Positions 24,248-36,920 of a DNA stretch of 64,000 bases are shown one piece after another. Each line of letters starts with the position of its first letter. Position 1 is the first letter of the stretch. Position numbers and translations under genes: made by a program. Origin of the DNA: Euclidia mi (taxonomy: Eukaryota; Arthropoda; Insecta; Lepidoptera; Erebidae); assembly GCA_944739405.2 (NCBI GenBank), contig OX123183.2, positions 97,726,729 to 97,790,728 on the forward strand, written 5' to 3'. A model generated the notes under the pieces. That model worked only from the letters and a program-made list of their open reading frames with translations, ran no database searches and was not told the DNA's origin.

Positions 24248-27200
24248 CTATAATTTTTAAATCATTCCGATTTCATTTTATTAAAGCCATAAATAGTTAA
24301 TTGGCTATAGAAACCATCATCATCGTCCCAGATTATCCCAGTTCAAGGCTTTGGATTACTAGTATTTGACAAGCCTTACTATCATGTACTTCCTTTCTCC
24401 ATTTCTTCAACAAAAAAGCCTTTATGAATACTTCTAAAACTTCCGAATAAATTATTAATGTTTGGAGCAAATTACAAAATTGTTATTTACTTATTTCTCA
24501 GCTCTTTAAAGCTTAAATACAAGCGTTAAGTGCTCAGATGTAATGCGGTTGTAAAACTTAAGTCTCTAGACATTGGAAAATTGCGGCATGTTTGTCAAAT
24601 ACAATAATGTTACAATAGTTTATTTTCTTATGCTTCGGTAAGCAGTTGTACGCGAACAACTTACAATTCGAATGATACTGACAAGAAAATTGCCTTAGAA
24701 ATAAAATTATAATGCCAAAGCTTTATTATGATTTTGATATCCGATTTATATAATCACACATAAGTTTTCGTCAATATCAGTGCCTAAACATGATGAGAAT
24801 ATGCGCATATCCATTTATAGCACATCAAGTATTAAAAACAAAATATAAGCTGTCTACCTAGGCAACGACTCGCAGAATTTGCGCAACATGTGTTATCTTA
24901 TAGTATCAAATAAACAAACCACAGTAATTCATTGTCATATAAAATAGCTAAAATAAATAAAAAATATCGTTGACGGAACTAAGGATATCTAATTGATAAT
25001 AAAGTAAAAACATATTTTGGGCCTGTAACTATACTGTAACGTATCCAGTAAACAGAAATATATATTTTTTATATTGTACCACTTACACACAACAAAGAAG
25101 GGTATGTTTACACCATAGCAGATTGGCTGCACAGGTAGCTCGAATGTACTAGCTAAATAATGTAATGTATCGAGGAGAAGCAGTACTGGAATGGCATGCC
25201 ACCTCATAAACATGCAGGCTGGACTGTGCATAGTAGCACGCGTGGTTCGTCAAGACTATCACCTGTGTCGGTATTGCTAATAAATGATAAAATATACATT
25301 TCACTAGCTATATAGACAGGTTATTTAAATGAGATCCCGAGGTAAATACCTTTGGTAAATGCTTCAACGCGTTTTATACAGACTTTCAATTTCTTAATTC
25401 GCTACGCGATGAAAATTCTTTAAATCAGAAAATAAAGAGTTTTAATTAGCTATGTCACAAGTTTCTCAGCGCTTGCATTTTGCTAGAAGATCAAACTTTC
25501 AGTATTCTCTCATTCAAATTGAAGACGAAACTACTCTGACGGATGTATGTATTTAGAATTCAAAGTATGTATTTCAAATGAATTAACAATGCGCGTGGTT
25601 TAAATACAGTGTCAGTGGTGTAGAAATATCTTTCTACTGCTTGAACTGAACAAGTTAAAAAAGCGCTTAGCAACGTAACACTCATCTCTCATTCAGAAAT
25701 ACAAACGACTACCCTGAGACCATTCCCGGCGCCATCGCCAGACGCAACAGTAACGCGAACATTTTTTGTTCCAAAACAAAAATATGAAGCCTATATAGTA
25801 TCCGCATTTTCTTAGTCTCTACGATTGCAATCTACTTACCCTTTATGGTCAGTTCGAGTTATCGCGGGGCGCGGTATCGTAATAGAAGTCAGACTCCATA
25901 TTAATTGCAATTTATAATAACCTTTTCCGTATAAAGAGATAATGTCAAATCGCAAAGAATTTATTGCAGCTTATGTAACGAAAAATATGAAACAAGAATT
26001 TTAATTATGTGTAAGGCTTTACCGTGAAATGCGTAGGTTCGCGCGAATTGGGTTTCTATATGAAAGCCTTATATATAGAAAAATTTAATAAGACATTATC
26101 CTCCTATGGAATTCTTAGACGATTGATTATTTTAACAACACTTTTTGAAACAAGAGACTTAGTTAAATAAATTCTATACAAAAACCTAAAATATGACGCG
26201 TTATAATTAAATAAAATTTATTTGCTGACGTGATCTAAATAAAATATCTTTATCAAAGTCATCTTGTTGCTGCTTGAGAGAGTACAAAATACAAGAAAAT
26301 GGTTATAAAAAAGAAACTATATGTTTAGTAGGTATTATTGATAGATATAGTTCATCAAATATTTTAAACTCAATTTTGGCGATAGGTTTACGTGTTTGCA
26401 TTGCGTGTAATTCTGCAGCAGCTACTGATACTTACGTGGCTAGAAGATCAAGGCACTGGCGGTGTCTGAGTAACCAGTAGTTATGTAACCATATAAGTAC
26501 AAATTCTTTCCAAATAATAAGAAGTCTATAAACAGTTCTACCTATTCCAATAGGTGGTCTACGACCGGACCATAAGTCTATTAGGAGAAGTCATTGGCCA
26601 AGAATGGGCGAAGAGATTATTGATAACATCTCATATTCAACTTCATTTAAAGTAACAGGAATTCTGTTTGGCGGCATTAATTGATTATGAATACCTTATT
26701 TGGGCTTACAATAACTTCTATCACAGGTTAGATCTCTGAATAGTTAAGTCCAGTTAGAGCCGGGAAAAATATACATATTTTGTTCTTTTATAGGAATTAC
26801 TTCTACATTTCCAAATTGGCAAATTAAGTGAATGTCGGGATTTACTTGGTGTTGAAAACACTTTATTGACTTATAAATTCAAGTAGCAAGGTATCTACTG
26901 ACTGCTAGAGTATATCTTTTGGACTTTGACATATTTGACGCCGAACAGACGAATGAACGCTTTCGTAATGTCGAATACTTCTTCAGAAAGATACTTAAAC
27001 TTATGTCCATGTAGGAAAAGCTAAGTGTTAAATTTTGGTATCTGTTGCGAGTTTGAATGTGTCCAAATCAGTATAGAATCATCCTCCTAGACTCTACTGG
27101 AAATGAACATAACTCAAAAAAATCTTGTTAAAACACTTCCTGGTTGAGCCATTGTCATTGTCTTCGTCGAAAATCAATGATCGACTCTAGCGCACGTGTT

Positions 27201-29500
27201 AATAGCCTTAAACACACTCGACGTAAAGATCTTTCAAATATTCCAAGATTCATATTTTTATTCCAATAGACTGACATTTTGAACCTAAGGAATTCTACAG
27301 AATCTTCCGTCTCGAATAGACATTTTCTTTATCTTTTTTATAAATTTAGCTTATCAACGAAAACTTGCTAATTCTAACTCAATTCTCGCGACCCGGATAC
27401 AATAAGCAGGAAACAACACAATTTGGACTGTGTACCGATGGAGACAACGGTTGCATTAAGCGTTGCCTTAGTTAGTAATCATATATATATAGATAAAGTA
27501 ATCTTAGGTGCGCTCCATATAGACTAATCAGTTGGCAGCAGTGGCAGCTAGCGGTGCATTCGCCACATATGCTTAACTTACTACCAACACTACCAAACTA
27601 ATTGCACAAGACGCCTATGAGGTAAGTTACACTTTATAAATTAATTCATAGCAAGCGCGGCGCCAGCGCGTAGCTGTTTCCAAGATAATGTCATCTTGAA
27701 TTACACGGCGCCAATAAAAATGTATCGGCTATTGACGATATTTCTTGTTGGCTTAGTATGTGACATGCTTGCATATCAGTCTCGAAGCGACAAAAACATC
27801 GGACAGCTTTAGTTTCTTGTCACCGTGAGTATAAAACGTGTAAGAGTCGTAAAATTCGATCGAAGATGGCATTGACCCTTTCAAAACGTATCTACGTATC
27901 AGACGGTCACGGTACGTCCATATTTAGTGGGCAAATCAAAAAGTGATATTCACACGGTACGTGTTGATGCTTGTATGACACAGCGGCGTAATTGATTACA
28001 TCTGAAGTAGAAGTTAATAGCATTGGGTAACGTAATTGTCGACCATCAAACGAATGGTCGCGTGATTTCCGCATTGGGATCAAATCACCTGTATTTTCTT
28101 GGAAGTGTCCTTTAATGTGTCCCTTATATCCCGATATCAATATTAGGGACTTAATGTTACGCCGATCAATTTATTATTTTTATCAATATTAGAATATGTT
28201 GGTAGTAAAGAAAGAAAGAAAAATAAAATATTTTTATTTCTTTCTTTAAATTTTAGATTACTTACTAGATTGATATGTAGACTCATGAAAATGTCTGCTT
28301 TCTAATTAGTCATCGAACTATTTAATTCATAAAATTTATGTATTGTTATGAGATATTTTATATCATAACAAAATGATATGTCTCGTTGTCATAATAACAC
28401 GTACCTACAAAAGTATATACAAAATGAAAAAGGCAAAATATTCAGCCAGTTCCTGTGTCAGTTATGGTAATCTGTAACTTATTACTTCAGAGTAGAATAT
28501 TTGATGAAGGCAAAGACAGTAATTTACTGCTATGCTTAAAATAACTTAAGTCTTTGAGTGCTCTATGGAACAAAATATGTAACTTATTATTCAGGTTTCT
28601 ATTGTTAGAAGTTTGTGCCGTAACCCGGTGAACATTGTGCACGCAGAGGCATTTTGTATTTAGCAACAATTGACTTTTTTACGTAAAAGCACTGGCAACA
28701 GGTATTTATGTAATTGGGACAATTTTGCATGCAATAAACGTTTTGCCCGACCAATGCATAAGTGGACCAATTAGATATCGACAGTCATTAATTATTGTAG
28801 TAAGTACTATGTTAATAAGTTACTTAAATTCTAAGTTATTTGGCAATAACTGTTGCTGGTATAAAAGGTTTTAAGTGATATCGCTGGAATGTGGCCAGGT
28901 AAAATATGCAAATTCTTTTATTACTTGTGATTTGTGACACATACAAGTAAAATACACATAGATACTATCTACATATAACGTCATAAAGGCAATGAACCAA
29001 TCTACAGAATAAATACTAATGTCCAGGTCAAAAACAGAGTCTTTGCTACTGATGATCTCAGCGTTATATAAACAATCAAAAGTGTTTTAGACGACGCATA
29101 ATCACTTGTAAAGTACTAAAGCTGCTACATTTGTTTTGGGTTGGCCTAATATAATTTACTATCATATAACCTACACAATATTTTAGAAATGAATTAATAC
29201 CAGAAAAGCGGAAACTTTTAACACAGACTCTTCCTAAAAGGAATTCAATGCTAAATAGAAAATGTATGGAAACAAAAAGAAAAAAAAAATGTATCATGAC
29301 ATCGGCATTTGGCCCGCCTTTTAAAATTCTACGCGCGTTTTCTGACCATGGCGTTTTTATGGTGCCGCCACGTAAAATGCGAGTATTCCCATGTTTGATG
29401 TCGACAACCTCCCACTGAGCGACTGTGAAAACGTTTAAAATTCTCCAATCTTATCTCTAAATCGCACTCATGGTTTGTTAAGGAAACCGTTTTAGTAAAG
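24248..29500. other. non-coding DNA, no supported gene
   Basis: About 5 kb without a recognisable gene or bounded repeat. Minor items are an AT dinucleotide run near 27480-27492, an AAAG/CTTT-rich imperfect palindrome at 28207-28250, and G+C-richer patches at 25705-25760 and 27540-27720 that could be regulatory. All frames are short and lack motifs. Confidence 0.4.
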
Positions 29501-32500
29501 ACCGCTGTCTTGTTGTATTCAAACGAGATTGAACAATTGTACAAAATATATTGAATGGAAAATATTAACCCATATATGTACGCAATTTTATTTTATTTAA
29601 TCTGTACTGAGTTACTTAAAAGACTCAAAAAAATTTTTTTGATTAAGGGGAGATGAAATATTTGACGTTAGAAAGCCGATTTTCTCCCAGATCGTACAGA
29701 CATATCTTCTAATCTCGATTTGATTTTAACCTTGTTTACTTTTTTATTTAAATAAGCTATTTTGAGTTGAAAGAACAAGCTCTATTTATAGAAAGACTAA
29801 ATTATACGAGAATGCCCTTCAGTGTTGCCATGGTGCCGCGATTTCAGAAACATAACACAATTTCACGAAACTTACGACAAAGTAATATTTTACGTGTTTG
29901 AGCACCTATTTGATTTTTGCTAAAGCTTCAATCAACACACTGAAATAAATATAAATACATGTTACCTAAATAGACAGCAATTTTCGTAACGCATTTTGAA
30001 TTAAATCAAACGAGAAATAATTGAAACACGAACATGACAATATTTTTTTCGAACAAAACTATTAAAAGTTAAATCATTCCTTGTAAAATTAAATGGAAAT
30101 ATTTTGGTAACGTTGTATTTGATGAACGGAACGTTAAGGTTATTCCATTATAAGTTGTGACGTCAAATCTGGTCATGAATAATGGAATTGGCGTATGATT
30201 CAACCATTAATGACCATACTGTAGGGCATTTCTTCTGAACTATGACTCGGCTGAAATATTCCTGCGCAGAGGTGACATTGATACGACTTATGTAAATAGG
30301 TGTTATAACAGCAATATAAGTAAATCAGTTATGACTAACAACTGTAAACATTAGTCATATTACAAAGGGGTGCTAGACTACCCACGCCTTTGATAATTTT
30401 GACGCCATTGATGACTTGTGCTTTAAGTTTTGATTCGTGAAGTGCTGCTTTGCATAACAGTCAGTTTATGCTGGCATACGCTGATTTTAACCTGCGATAT
30501 TCTATGGCAATGCGTATTACCATTCTATAAAAAGCCTTTATAATCCAGAAACTATAATAAAACGAACTATCAACCAGTTGTTCTCTGATGAATAGAACTA
30601 AATTATAACTTACTTTTAGAGTGTAGATAGACATCGTAGAAAATACTTTATTACAGATTTTTACAAGTATAGTTCTCGAATATTGTCTATATAAATTTTA
30701 CCATAAAGTAAAAGAAATAAAAGTAAAAAACTGTTTTTCTTAGTACTATATTGTATACATTGAATTTGATAACGATCAACCCCTGAAAACGGTTGGCAAC
30801 GCAAAAGTCAGGTTTCGTCAAATTCGTTTCTAGGTTAACATAACAAACACAATCGTGATGTTAACCATTCATAATTCGTGATTAATAAACAGCTAGTTAT
30901 CGACAGGTTACGTCATTTCCCTCACGAGATTAAGTCAGTAATATAACGACATAATCAAAACTAACAATCGTCTGATGCCAAATCTTAGACTGTTGAAATT
31001 ATTGGCATATATCTGGTTAATAGGAGTGATACTGTTGAATTGACAAGCCAACGAGTGGGTATGATACCGCTCTCGAATGAGATTGAGAGATATTTCGAAA
31101 TTATGTGCGTTACATTGCCTTTTAAGTTACCGTAAACACTGTGAATAGTGTTAGAATTATAGTAAAGTGAATAGCTTTATACCAGTAGTAGAATAGTGAG
31201 CTGATGACCAATTTATTACATGTCTAACAAAGCGTGTAATTATTAATTGTTTATACCTAACAAGCGCTATGGTTGCGGTAATTTATATAATTTTGTATAT
31301 TCTGGCGGCTTTAAAAGTGTTTTATGGGTTTGTTTAAGTCCATTGCGTAATAGCAATTTATGGTTGTGTTAAGGCTGTAATTTGCTTATCAAAATTATAT
31401 GTTGCGTCACACCTAATTCCGCTAAAATGTTTACTTAAGGACAAACTTTTGTAAATACAAAAAAATAAATGTCAAGAGTTTCCGACACACAACCCTTTAG
31501 TATTTACCTCGACCAGAGATAATCCACCTTTAAATAAATACTTTTGAACCAAACCTCCAGGCTCTCGAGCGACAAAGAAAACAGAACTAAGAAAACACTT
31601 GAACGTACTTAACAGAAAGATATTTGTTGAGTGAGAATGTGTGTACGTATGGCTACACGTTGAGTTATCCAAAGCCAATAAAGCCTGACCTATTATCGTT
31701 TAAGGTTTTCGTACAAAAACAGACCGGCGTATACTGGATGGGTAACTTAATGTGACGATGTATAGAAGGGTGGGGTCGTTGAAGACAAATGTTAAAGAGT
31801 GTGACACTTAATGTAAAGTCCTATTAATTAAACTTGGTCTAACCATATAATATTGCTCGCCCTTTGGATGACGGCAATCGAGTTGTCGAAACACCGCTCC
31901 ATGAAGATTTATGTCAGTCGTTAATCGGAGTCGATTCCAGCAAAACTAACACTGGACTTACTATAAAAATTGCTAGTTTTTGGATTGCGGAGTTCTGACA
32001 GAAGTCACACAATAATAGCAAAACGTTCAGCCAAATTTGGTTAAACTAGAAAACTTACCTAAGGCTCCAAGACAAAAGTTTAGGATCGCAAACAGAACAA
32101 TTCTAGAATTATCACAGTAAGAAAGATGGGACTTACGCATAAACTGGTTTTGCCTTGATCAGACTCTAAATCATTCTGATAGCGAAGCAAATCGAGACAG
32201 GTTAGTTGGCACTGTTACCTGCGTTGCGTGATAACACTCACTCAACTACGTGAAGGTTACAAAATCACTCCGATGCTATCAAATCCGACCAATAAAGTCC
32301 AAATTGCGACCGTAACACTTGTGAACCTTGACTAGGCGACGATATTAATATCGAATTGTTACGCTTTTGGAGGGTTAAGCTGTCACCTTGGTCTGTGGGA
32401 ATGATATTGTTCTGTAATTTGTTTTTTTAGGGTATTATTATGTATTCTATCATGTAATCTTTTTATTTGTACAACCCAAATAGGTAAATACGTTGATTTC

Positions 32501-33095
32501 AAGACAATTTGTGCTGAAAATATAAGAAATATTTTGACCTCTGACTGGTAATTTAGAAGTAATATTCACGTAAGAAACTATCGTGAAAGGAAAAGTCGAT
32601 TTATTAGAAGGTCGATTATAATAAGCGCGATCTATGTAATGACAGTGAGTGTTAAAGTTTCTGGTTGTTATCGGTGTAATTTATTTAAATGAAACAGTTA
32701 AGTATATTTGTATGAATTCTATTATTTTATTTCTGCGATGTATATTGATTTTTTGCAATACTTGATTTTTTGCTTTGAGAAAAAGTATATTTTATACAGA
32801 AGAAACTGCGCAGATGTACATTTTCCCATGTTTAAAGCCCCTTTGATGGCAGGAAAAAGAAAGTATATTATTTTTATATATAGATATAGCAACCAGCGCA
32901 AAGTAATAACCGCAATATCCACATTACTTACATCACAGTGACAATTTCTATAATCACAAGCTTTCATTAAAGTCCAGTTTCACCGCCTGTGGATAAGCCT
33001 TACATACTTCTAGATAAACTCAAAATTCGAAAGAAATTGTACGTGTTATCAGTAAAATATTATTAACAGGAACTTATCAGTCAGTGGTCATCCTT
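29501..33095. other. non-coding DNA, no supported gene
   Basis: A further 3.6 kb of A+T-rich sequence with scattered G+C-richer spots (31850-31930, 32160-32400). The piece 32025-32085 (TTCAGCCAAATTTGGTTAAAC...) is a weak match to the retroposon ends at 38571-38640 and 60770-60912. Confidence 0.4.
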
Positions 33096-33345
33096 AAACA
33101 TAGACCTCCCGCACATTAGGCGTGCGCGTTCCTTGAGCGTGCGCTTGGCGTGGACCCGATGTTCACTTTGTACTACAGAGATAACGCCGAGAGCACGCCG
33201 GATACACGCGAGGCGCCCGCTCGAAGAACGCAAACGCCTACTGTGAGGTCGGCCTTACCTCGCTGGTCAACTGAATCTACGTATTTATTGCTATCGACTG
33301 GTACGGGGTCAACGGTTTACTTACCTATACGTATCGACATATGAT
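33096..33345. other. CpG-rich single-copy block, possible exon or regulatory element
   Basis: This block stands out by G+C and CpG content (CGTGCGCGTTCCTTGAGCGTGC, ACGCCGAGAGCACGCCGG, CGAGGCGCCCGCTCG). A 64-codon plus-strand frame (33150-33344) and splice-donor-like sequences on the minus strand (GAGGTAAGGC near 33257; AGGTAAGTAA near 33323) are present. The frame resembles no family I know. It may be a 5' exon, an enhancer or neither. Confidence 0.25.
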
Positions 33346-33639
33346 ATGTATGTGGCAGTTCATTTGTATGGAGAATTGTATTCCTCAAGGACGACCCGCT
33401 TTGTTTAGTGTTTGATTGACACGTGTCGCATAGGTATACAATTTAGGGCATACATGTACTAGAACTGTTATTTGATGTGGGTGTATTATAAAGTAATACA
33501 TTGTTTGGAATATTGATTATGATTATGTATAGTTAATAATTATTATAGTGCTGCGTCGTTAATTCTAGGAAAAGCAAAAGCACGTACTCACATATTTTTT
33601 TGCGGGGGAATAATAATATGATATTCTACCACATTCACA
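33346..33639. other. non-coding DNA
   Basis: A+T-rich, nothing recognised. Confidence 0.5.
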
Positions 33640-33705
33640 CAATGCCATCTAGTCCCAAACTAAGCAGAGCTTTTACTAGGTATGGGTACTAGACAATGAG
33701 AGAAA
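33640..33705 (-). mobile_element. SINE 3'-end fragment (TGCCATCTAGTCCC...AGCAGAGCTT type)
   Basis: ACAATGCCATCTAGTCCC, AAACTAAGCAGAGCTTTTAC and TATGGGTACTAGACAATG follow in the order of a known lepidopteran SINE end (minus orientation). In complete copies a tRNA-like head with an AGTCTGGGTGTT body lies at the other end; here only ~65 bp is retained. Confidence 0.55.
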
Positions 33706-34548
33706 ATTAGAGTATAAATAATAATTCGATTCTGTAAAGATATCTTTTCACGTGAGATTGTTTATAGAAACAACCAAATTGACAGTATGTATACAAGTTA
33801 ATCTCTTTTATTAAAAAAAGCGCAATTTGTATATTAAAAAGAACGAATTATTATCAACTAAATATAAGCTTCAGAATCAAGAACTAATATTTAATTCCGT
33901 CATTCATGCCTACATGTTTGTTTGTGCAGGCATCATTAAAAAAATTACGTATGTGTCATAGTTACATTATTATAACTTTCTGCTCCAGTAATACTATATC
34001 TGGCTTTTCCTCACTGAGAACCGTACTCACTGGTAGCAGTAACGCAGCTAATATAAACACACTGAATAGGAGAAAAGGCAGTTGACCTTTATACAATTCT
34101 AAAGTACAAATGTTACGCACAAAGATACTTTCGTTTTCGTTCATTGACACTGTACTATCCGCTACTGATATTATGCATTGACACGTACAAGATGAGTCTA
34201 GTTCAAAACTGAATGCTGATATGACATGACTTGTCACGTGTGTCATATGAATGTATGCATTTCAAAGCAGATTTACCAGTTTGAAATGTCAATAACTTTG
34301 AATGTATATCCGTCTCATGATCCGTCCCTTGTGAAATCGATTTGCCGTCATTGACTTTGACGAGCATGTTTTTATGTTGTGGCGCTCAAATCATGTGAAA
34401 AGAAGTAGGTACGTCCTATATTGCAAGTGAAATATATATATAAAATATGGTAGATGACTAACTCTAAAGAAAATGTGAAGCCATTTTTACCTGACTACGG
34501 CGAAGCCAAAAGTAAGGGTAATATTTTTAATATAAGTGAATTAAGAGC
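33706..34548. other. non-coding DNA
   Basis: No supported gene. A 94-codon minus-strand frame at 33962-34246 contains a hydrophobic stretch (LPFLLFSVFILAALLLPVS) but has no homologue I can name and is probably a chance A+T-rich frame. Confidence 0.4.
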
Positions 34549-34562
34549 AGGCGTGCTATGTT
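34549..34562 (+). repeat. left target-site duplication of LINE insertion
   Basis: AGGCGTGCTATGTT, repeated exactly at 35083-35096 after the poly(A). Confidence 0.95.
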
Positions 34563-35082
34563 CCCCCCGTGGGATCTCCAACCGCTCGGGCTCAGTAACC
34601 GTGGATTGGTCACCCGCGGTGAAGCTAAGAGTGATCCAGGAGGGGACGCTCCGCGTGGGCTTGACGGAGGCCTGGGCAGGATGCGTCCAAAGGGGCGGGT
34701 GCGAGGGACAGTTCTTCTGTCCCTCGCAGTCGGGTGCGGTCGCGGGAGGAGAGGCGTGTCGGTGTTGCGTTGCTGCGCGCCCTATCTCCCGCGACCAAAT
34801 GGGGGCGCACCATCGTTGCGTCGCGGTTAAGTCGCAGAGGAAGAGGAGATGCGGTGTTGCGTTGCCGTCCTCCCTATCCTCTGCGGCCGCTGAGTGTTTT
34901 GGCGGCGGAGCCCAACACCTTAAACCGCCGCCAAGGGGGTTTTGTTCGGGGCCCGCCTGGGGTACGTGAGGAACACGGGTTGGTTTTTAGTTAGTAAGAG
35001 TCTGACAGTCCCCTTCGTCCTTCCCCCAGGGCGGAGGGACTCCATGAGGATTTTCCAACCCGACACCAAAAAAAAAAAAAAA
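34563..35082 (+). mobile_element. young 5'-truncated LINE (3' UTR and poly(A))
   Basis: A ~520 bp G+C-rich block sits in A+T-rich DNA, flanked by exact 14 bp duplications and ending in CCCGACACC followed by about 16 A. The insertion is therefore recent and target-primed. Landmarks typical of lepidopteran R1/jockey-like LINE 3' UTRs are the GTGGATTGGTCACCCGCGG and GATCCAGGAGGGGACG phrases, GGTTTTTAGTTAGTAAGAGTCTGACAG, and GAGGATTTTCCAACCCGACACC. Four stem-loops follow one another: 34700-34711/34717-34728, 34738-34748/34786-34796, 34833-34841/34877-34885 and 34899-34908/34925-34934. Long frames here (up to 171 codons) reflect low stop density in G+C-rich DNA. The clade is not certain because no ORF is retained. 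Confidence 0.9.
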
Positions 35083-35096
35083 AGGCGTGCTATGTT
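35083..35096 (+). repeat. right target-site duplication of LINE insertion
   Basis: Exact copy of AGGCGTGCTATGTT (34549-34562), directly after the A-run. Confidence 0.95.
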
Positions 35097-36620
35097 GACC
35101 CATGTAGGTCTTCCTTGTTTTACTCACTCTGAGGTTTGACTACGAATACTCACTCAAAATATGTCTTAAAATATTTGTATAATATTATAAGTAATATAAA
35201 TTTGGACCAAAGTGCACAAAGGAGATAATTTTTGGTTCTAATATTTACAACTATTGCGTTTAGCGTTCCATTAATTTACTTGTCAGTGTTATAGCTTTAT
35301 TTTATCTAAGCGTATTTTCTTACAGTATAAGCGAAATAAATAGTATTTGCCTTAGGCTGCGCCTAATTGGATAAATATAGGTTATAGTATCTAAAACCCA
35401 AAGATAGCTAATTGTTCGGTTTGTATTTGCACTTCCGCAGGGATTTAGCAGTATTTGTGGAAATTTTATCTCATATTTTAATAAATTAGTACGTTGAATA
35501 TGATATTTCAAAATAAGGAAATATTGAAGAAATTTTAAGAACGTGTATCGCTAGATACAAACAGCTACAATGGCAAGCCCATGATTTGAATCTCGTCTTT
35601 GTGAATACGATCGACACACAACATATCCCTTTAAGTCATAGTTCCATCCATTATTCTATTTGGTCATTATATATGTAGTGTTTATTAACAATACCATAAA
35701 AGTATTGCTAATTAACACTATAATATATTATTTATGAGTCACAAATTGTCTGCGAACAAACTAATTGCTCATAAATAACGAAAATCAATTGAAAACATGG
35801 TTATTTTCCACTACAACTTTGACATTGTAATCAAATTTGCATTGACATCATAGCTCAGGCGCCGCTGCGAAATACCAAACAGGGTACGGTACAAATCAGA
35901 CGAAATACCAATATTATTCAAATCAGAATGCCTTAATCGATATAAGAACTCGGTCGGTAGAAACTCGAATTTCTTTAATGAGTCACCGGTACTAACGATT
36001 TTCCGTCAGAACAATTGGGAATGAATAATAGAGAACATGTTACGGCGACCTACATCTCATTCTACGATAAGCTTGCCGGTGCTTGGTCGCCAAAAAAACC
36101 CAGTCAAACTGACCATAATCAACTTATTTTATTACGTGAAATCACGTATTTCCTTAGAGTAAGAAGTGGGACGTTGGATATTACCTGCGTTATACCCGTA
36201 ACATTATTGTGTACTCTTAATATGTTTCGGGAAATAGGACGGCGGGTATTTTGTTTGCTTGTGTAAATATATTGATACCGAATGCTACAATGGATATTTA
36301 GGTAAGGGTTTTACTTAGGTTAACGTTGCGGAAACGGCTATTTGCTTTTATAGGTAAAGGATAAGTATCCAAAATGTTGGAGCGAGCGGAGATAAAAGTG
36401 GTCGCTAAAATAAATTGGGATCTAATAAAATTACATGGAAACAGATGATAACTTTTAACAACACTTTTTATGTGGAAATAATATTCAGCCCTTCAAAAAA
36501 ACAAATTTTATGAACATAATGTCTTTATTTCTCCATTTATTATTCTATAATAATATAACTATTATTGCGTCAACTACAATTTTATTGAAAAGCGAAATTT
36601 GTTCGGCTTATTTGTTACAT
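35097..36620. other. non-coding DNA
   Basis: A+T-rich; frames at 35320-35511 and 36015-36266 have no recognisable motif. Confidence 0.45.
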
Positions 36621-36635
36621 TAAACAAACCGTAAA
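36621..36635 (+). repeat. left target-site duplication of SINE
   Basis: TAAACAAACCGTAAA; the copy after the SINE (36906-36920) is TAAACAAACCCTAAA, 14 of 15 identical. Confidence 0.85.
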
Positions 36636-36905
36636 GTAGCGGCGATAGCGCAGTAGTGTAGGTAACGGACTGCCGAGACGATGGTCTCGGGTTCGATCTC
36701 AAGGTACCCCGGGCATACACCTCTGACCTTTCGAAGTCATGTGTGCATTAAAATGTTAATTATCGCTTGCTTAATAATGTGCCCAGTAGATGGCAATAGG
36801 CTCGCCCCCCATTATATTGGGACCGAAACATAAATGGCGTAGTGTGGGTGTGTAATACACCTCTGCCTATCCCTTCGGGATAAAGGCGTGAAGTTATGTT
36901 TTATG
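36636..36905 (+). mobile_element. complete tRNA-derived SINE (~270 bp)
   Basis: The head carries RNA polymerase III internal promoter boxes: an A box around GATAGCGCAGTAGTGTAGG and a B box GGGTTCGATCTC (36689-36700). The anticodon-stem-like GAGACGATGGTCTC lies between them. A unique body follows (TCATGTGTGCATTAAAATG...GCCCAGTAGATGGCAATAGG). The 3' end, CTCTGCCTATCCCTTCGGG then ATAAAGGCGTGAAGTTATG, is the same tail as in the ...SAYP.GK.A LINE copies. Near-perfect 15 bp duplications flank the element, so both ends are defined. The shared tail implies mobilisation by that LINE. Confidence 0.88.
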
Positions 36906-36920
36906 TAAACAAACCCTAAA
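36906..36920 (+). repeat. right target-site duplication of SINE
   Basis: TAAACAAACCCTAAA, one mismatch from 36621-36635. Confidence 0.85.

Noticed and set aside
33962..34246. 94-codon minus-strand frame with a membrane-like hydrophobic stretch
   Set aside because: A+T-rich chance frames often give hydrophobic runs; no homologue, splice site or promoter support.
34454..34969. 171-codon plus-strand frame, the longest in the window
   Set aside because: It lies almost wholly in the G+C-rich 3' UTR of a truncated LINE, starts outside the element and crosses its target duplication. Other frames over the same stretch are equally open, so it is stop-poor DNA, not a gene.
36636..36710. Possible tRNA gene
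   Set aside because: It is the head of a SINE bounded by target-site duplications; no acceptor stem closes.
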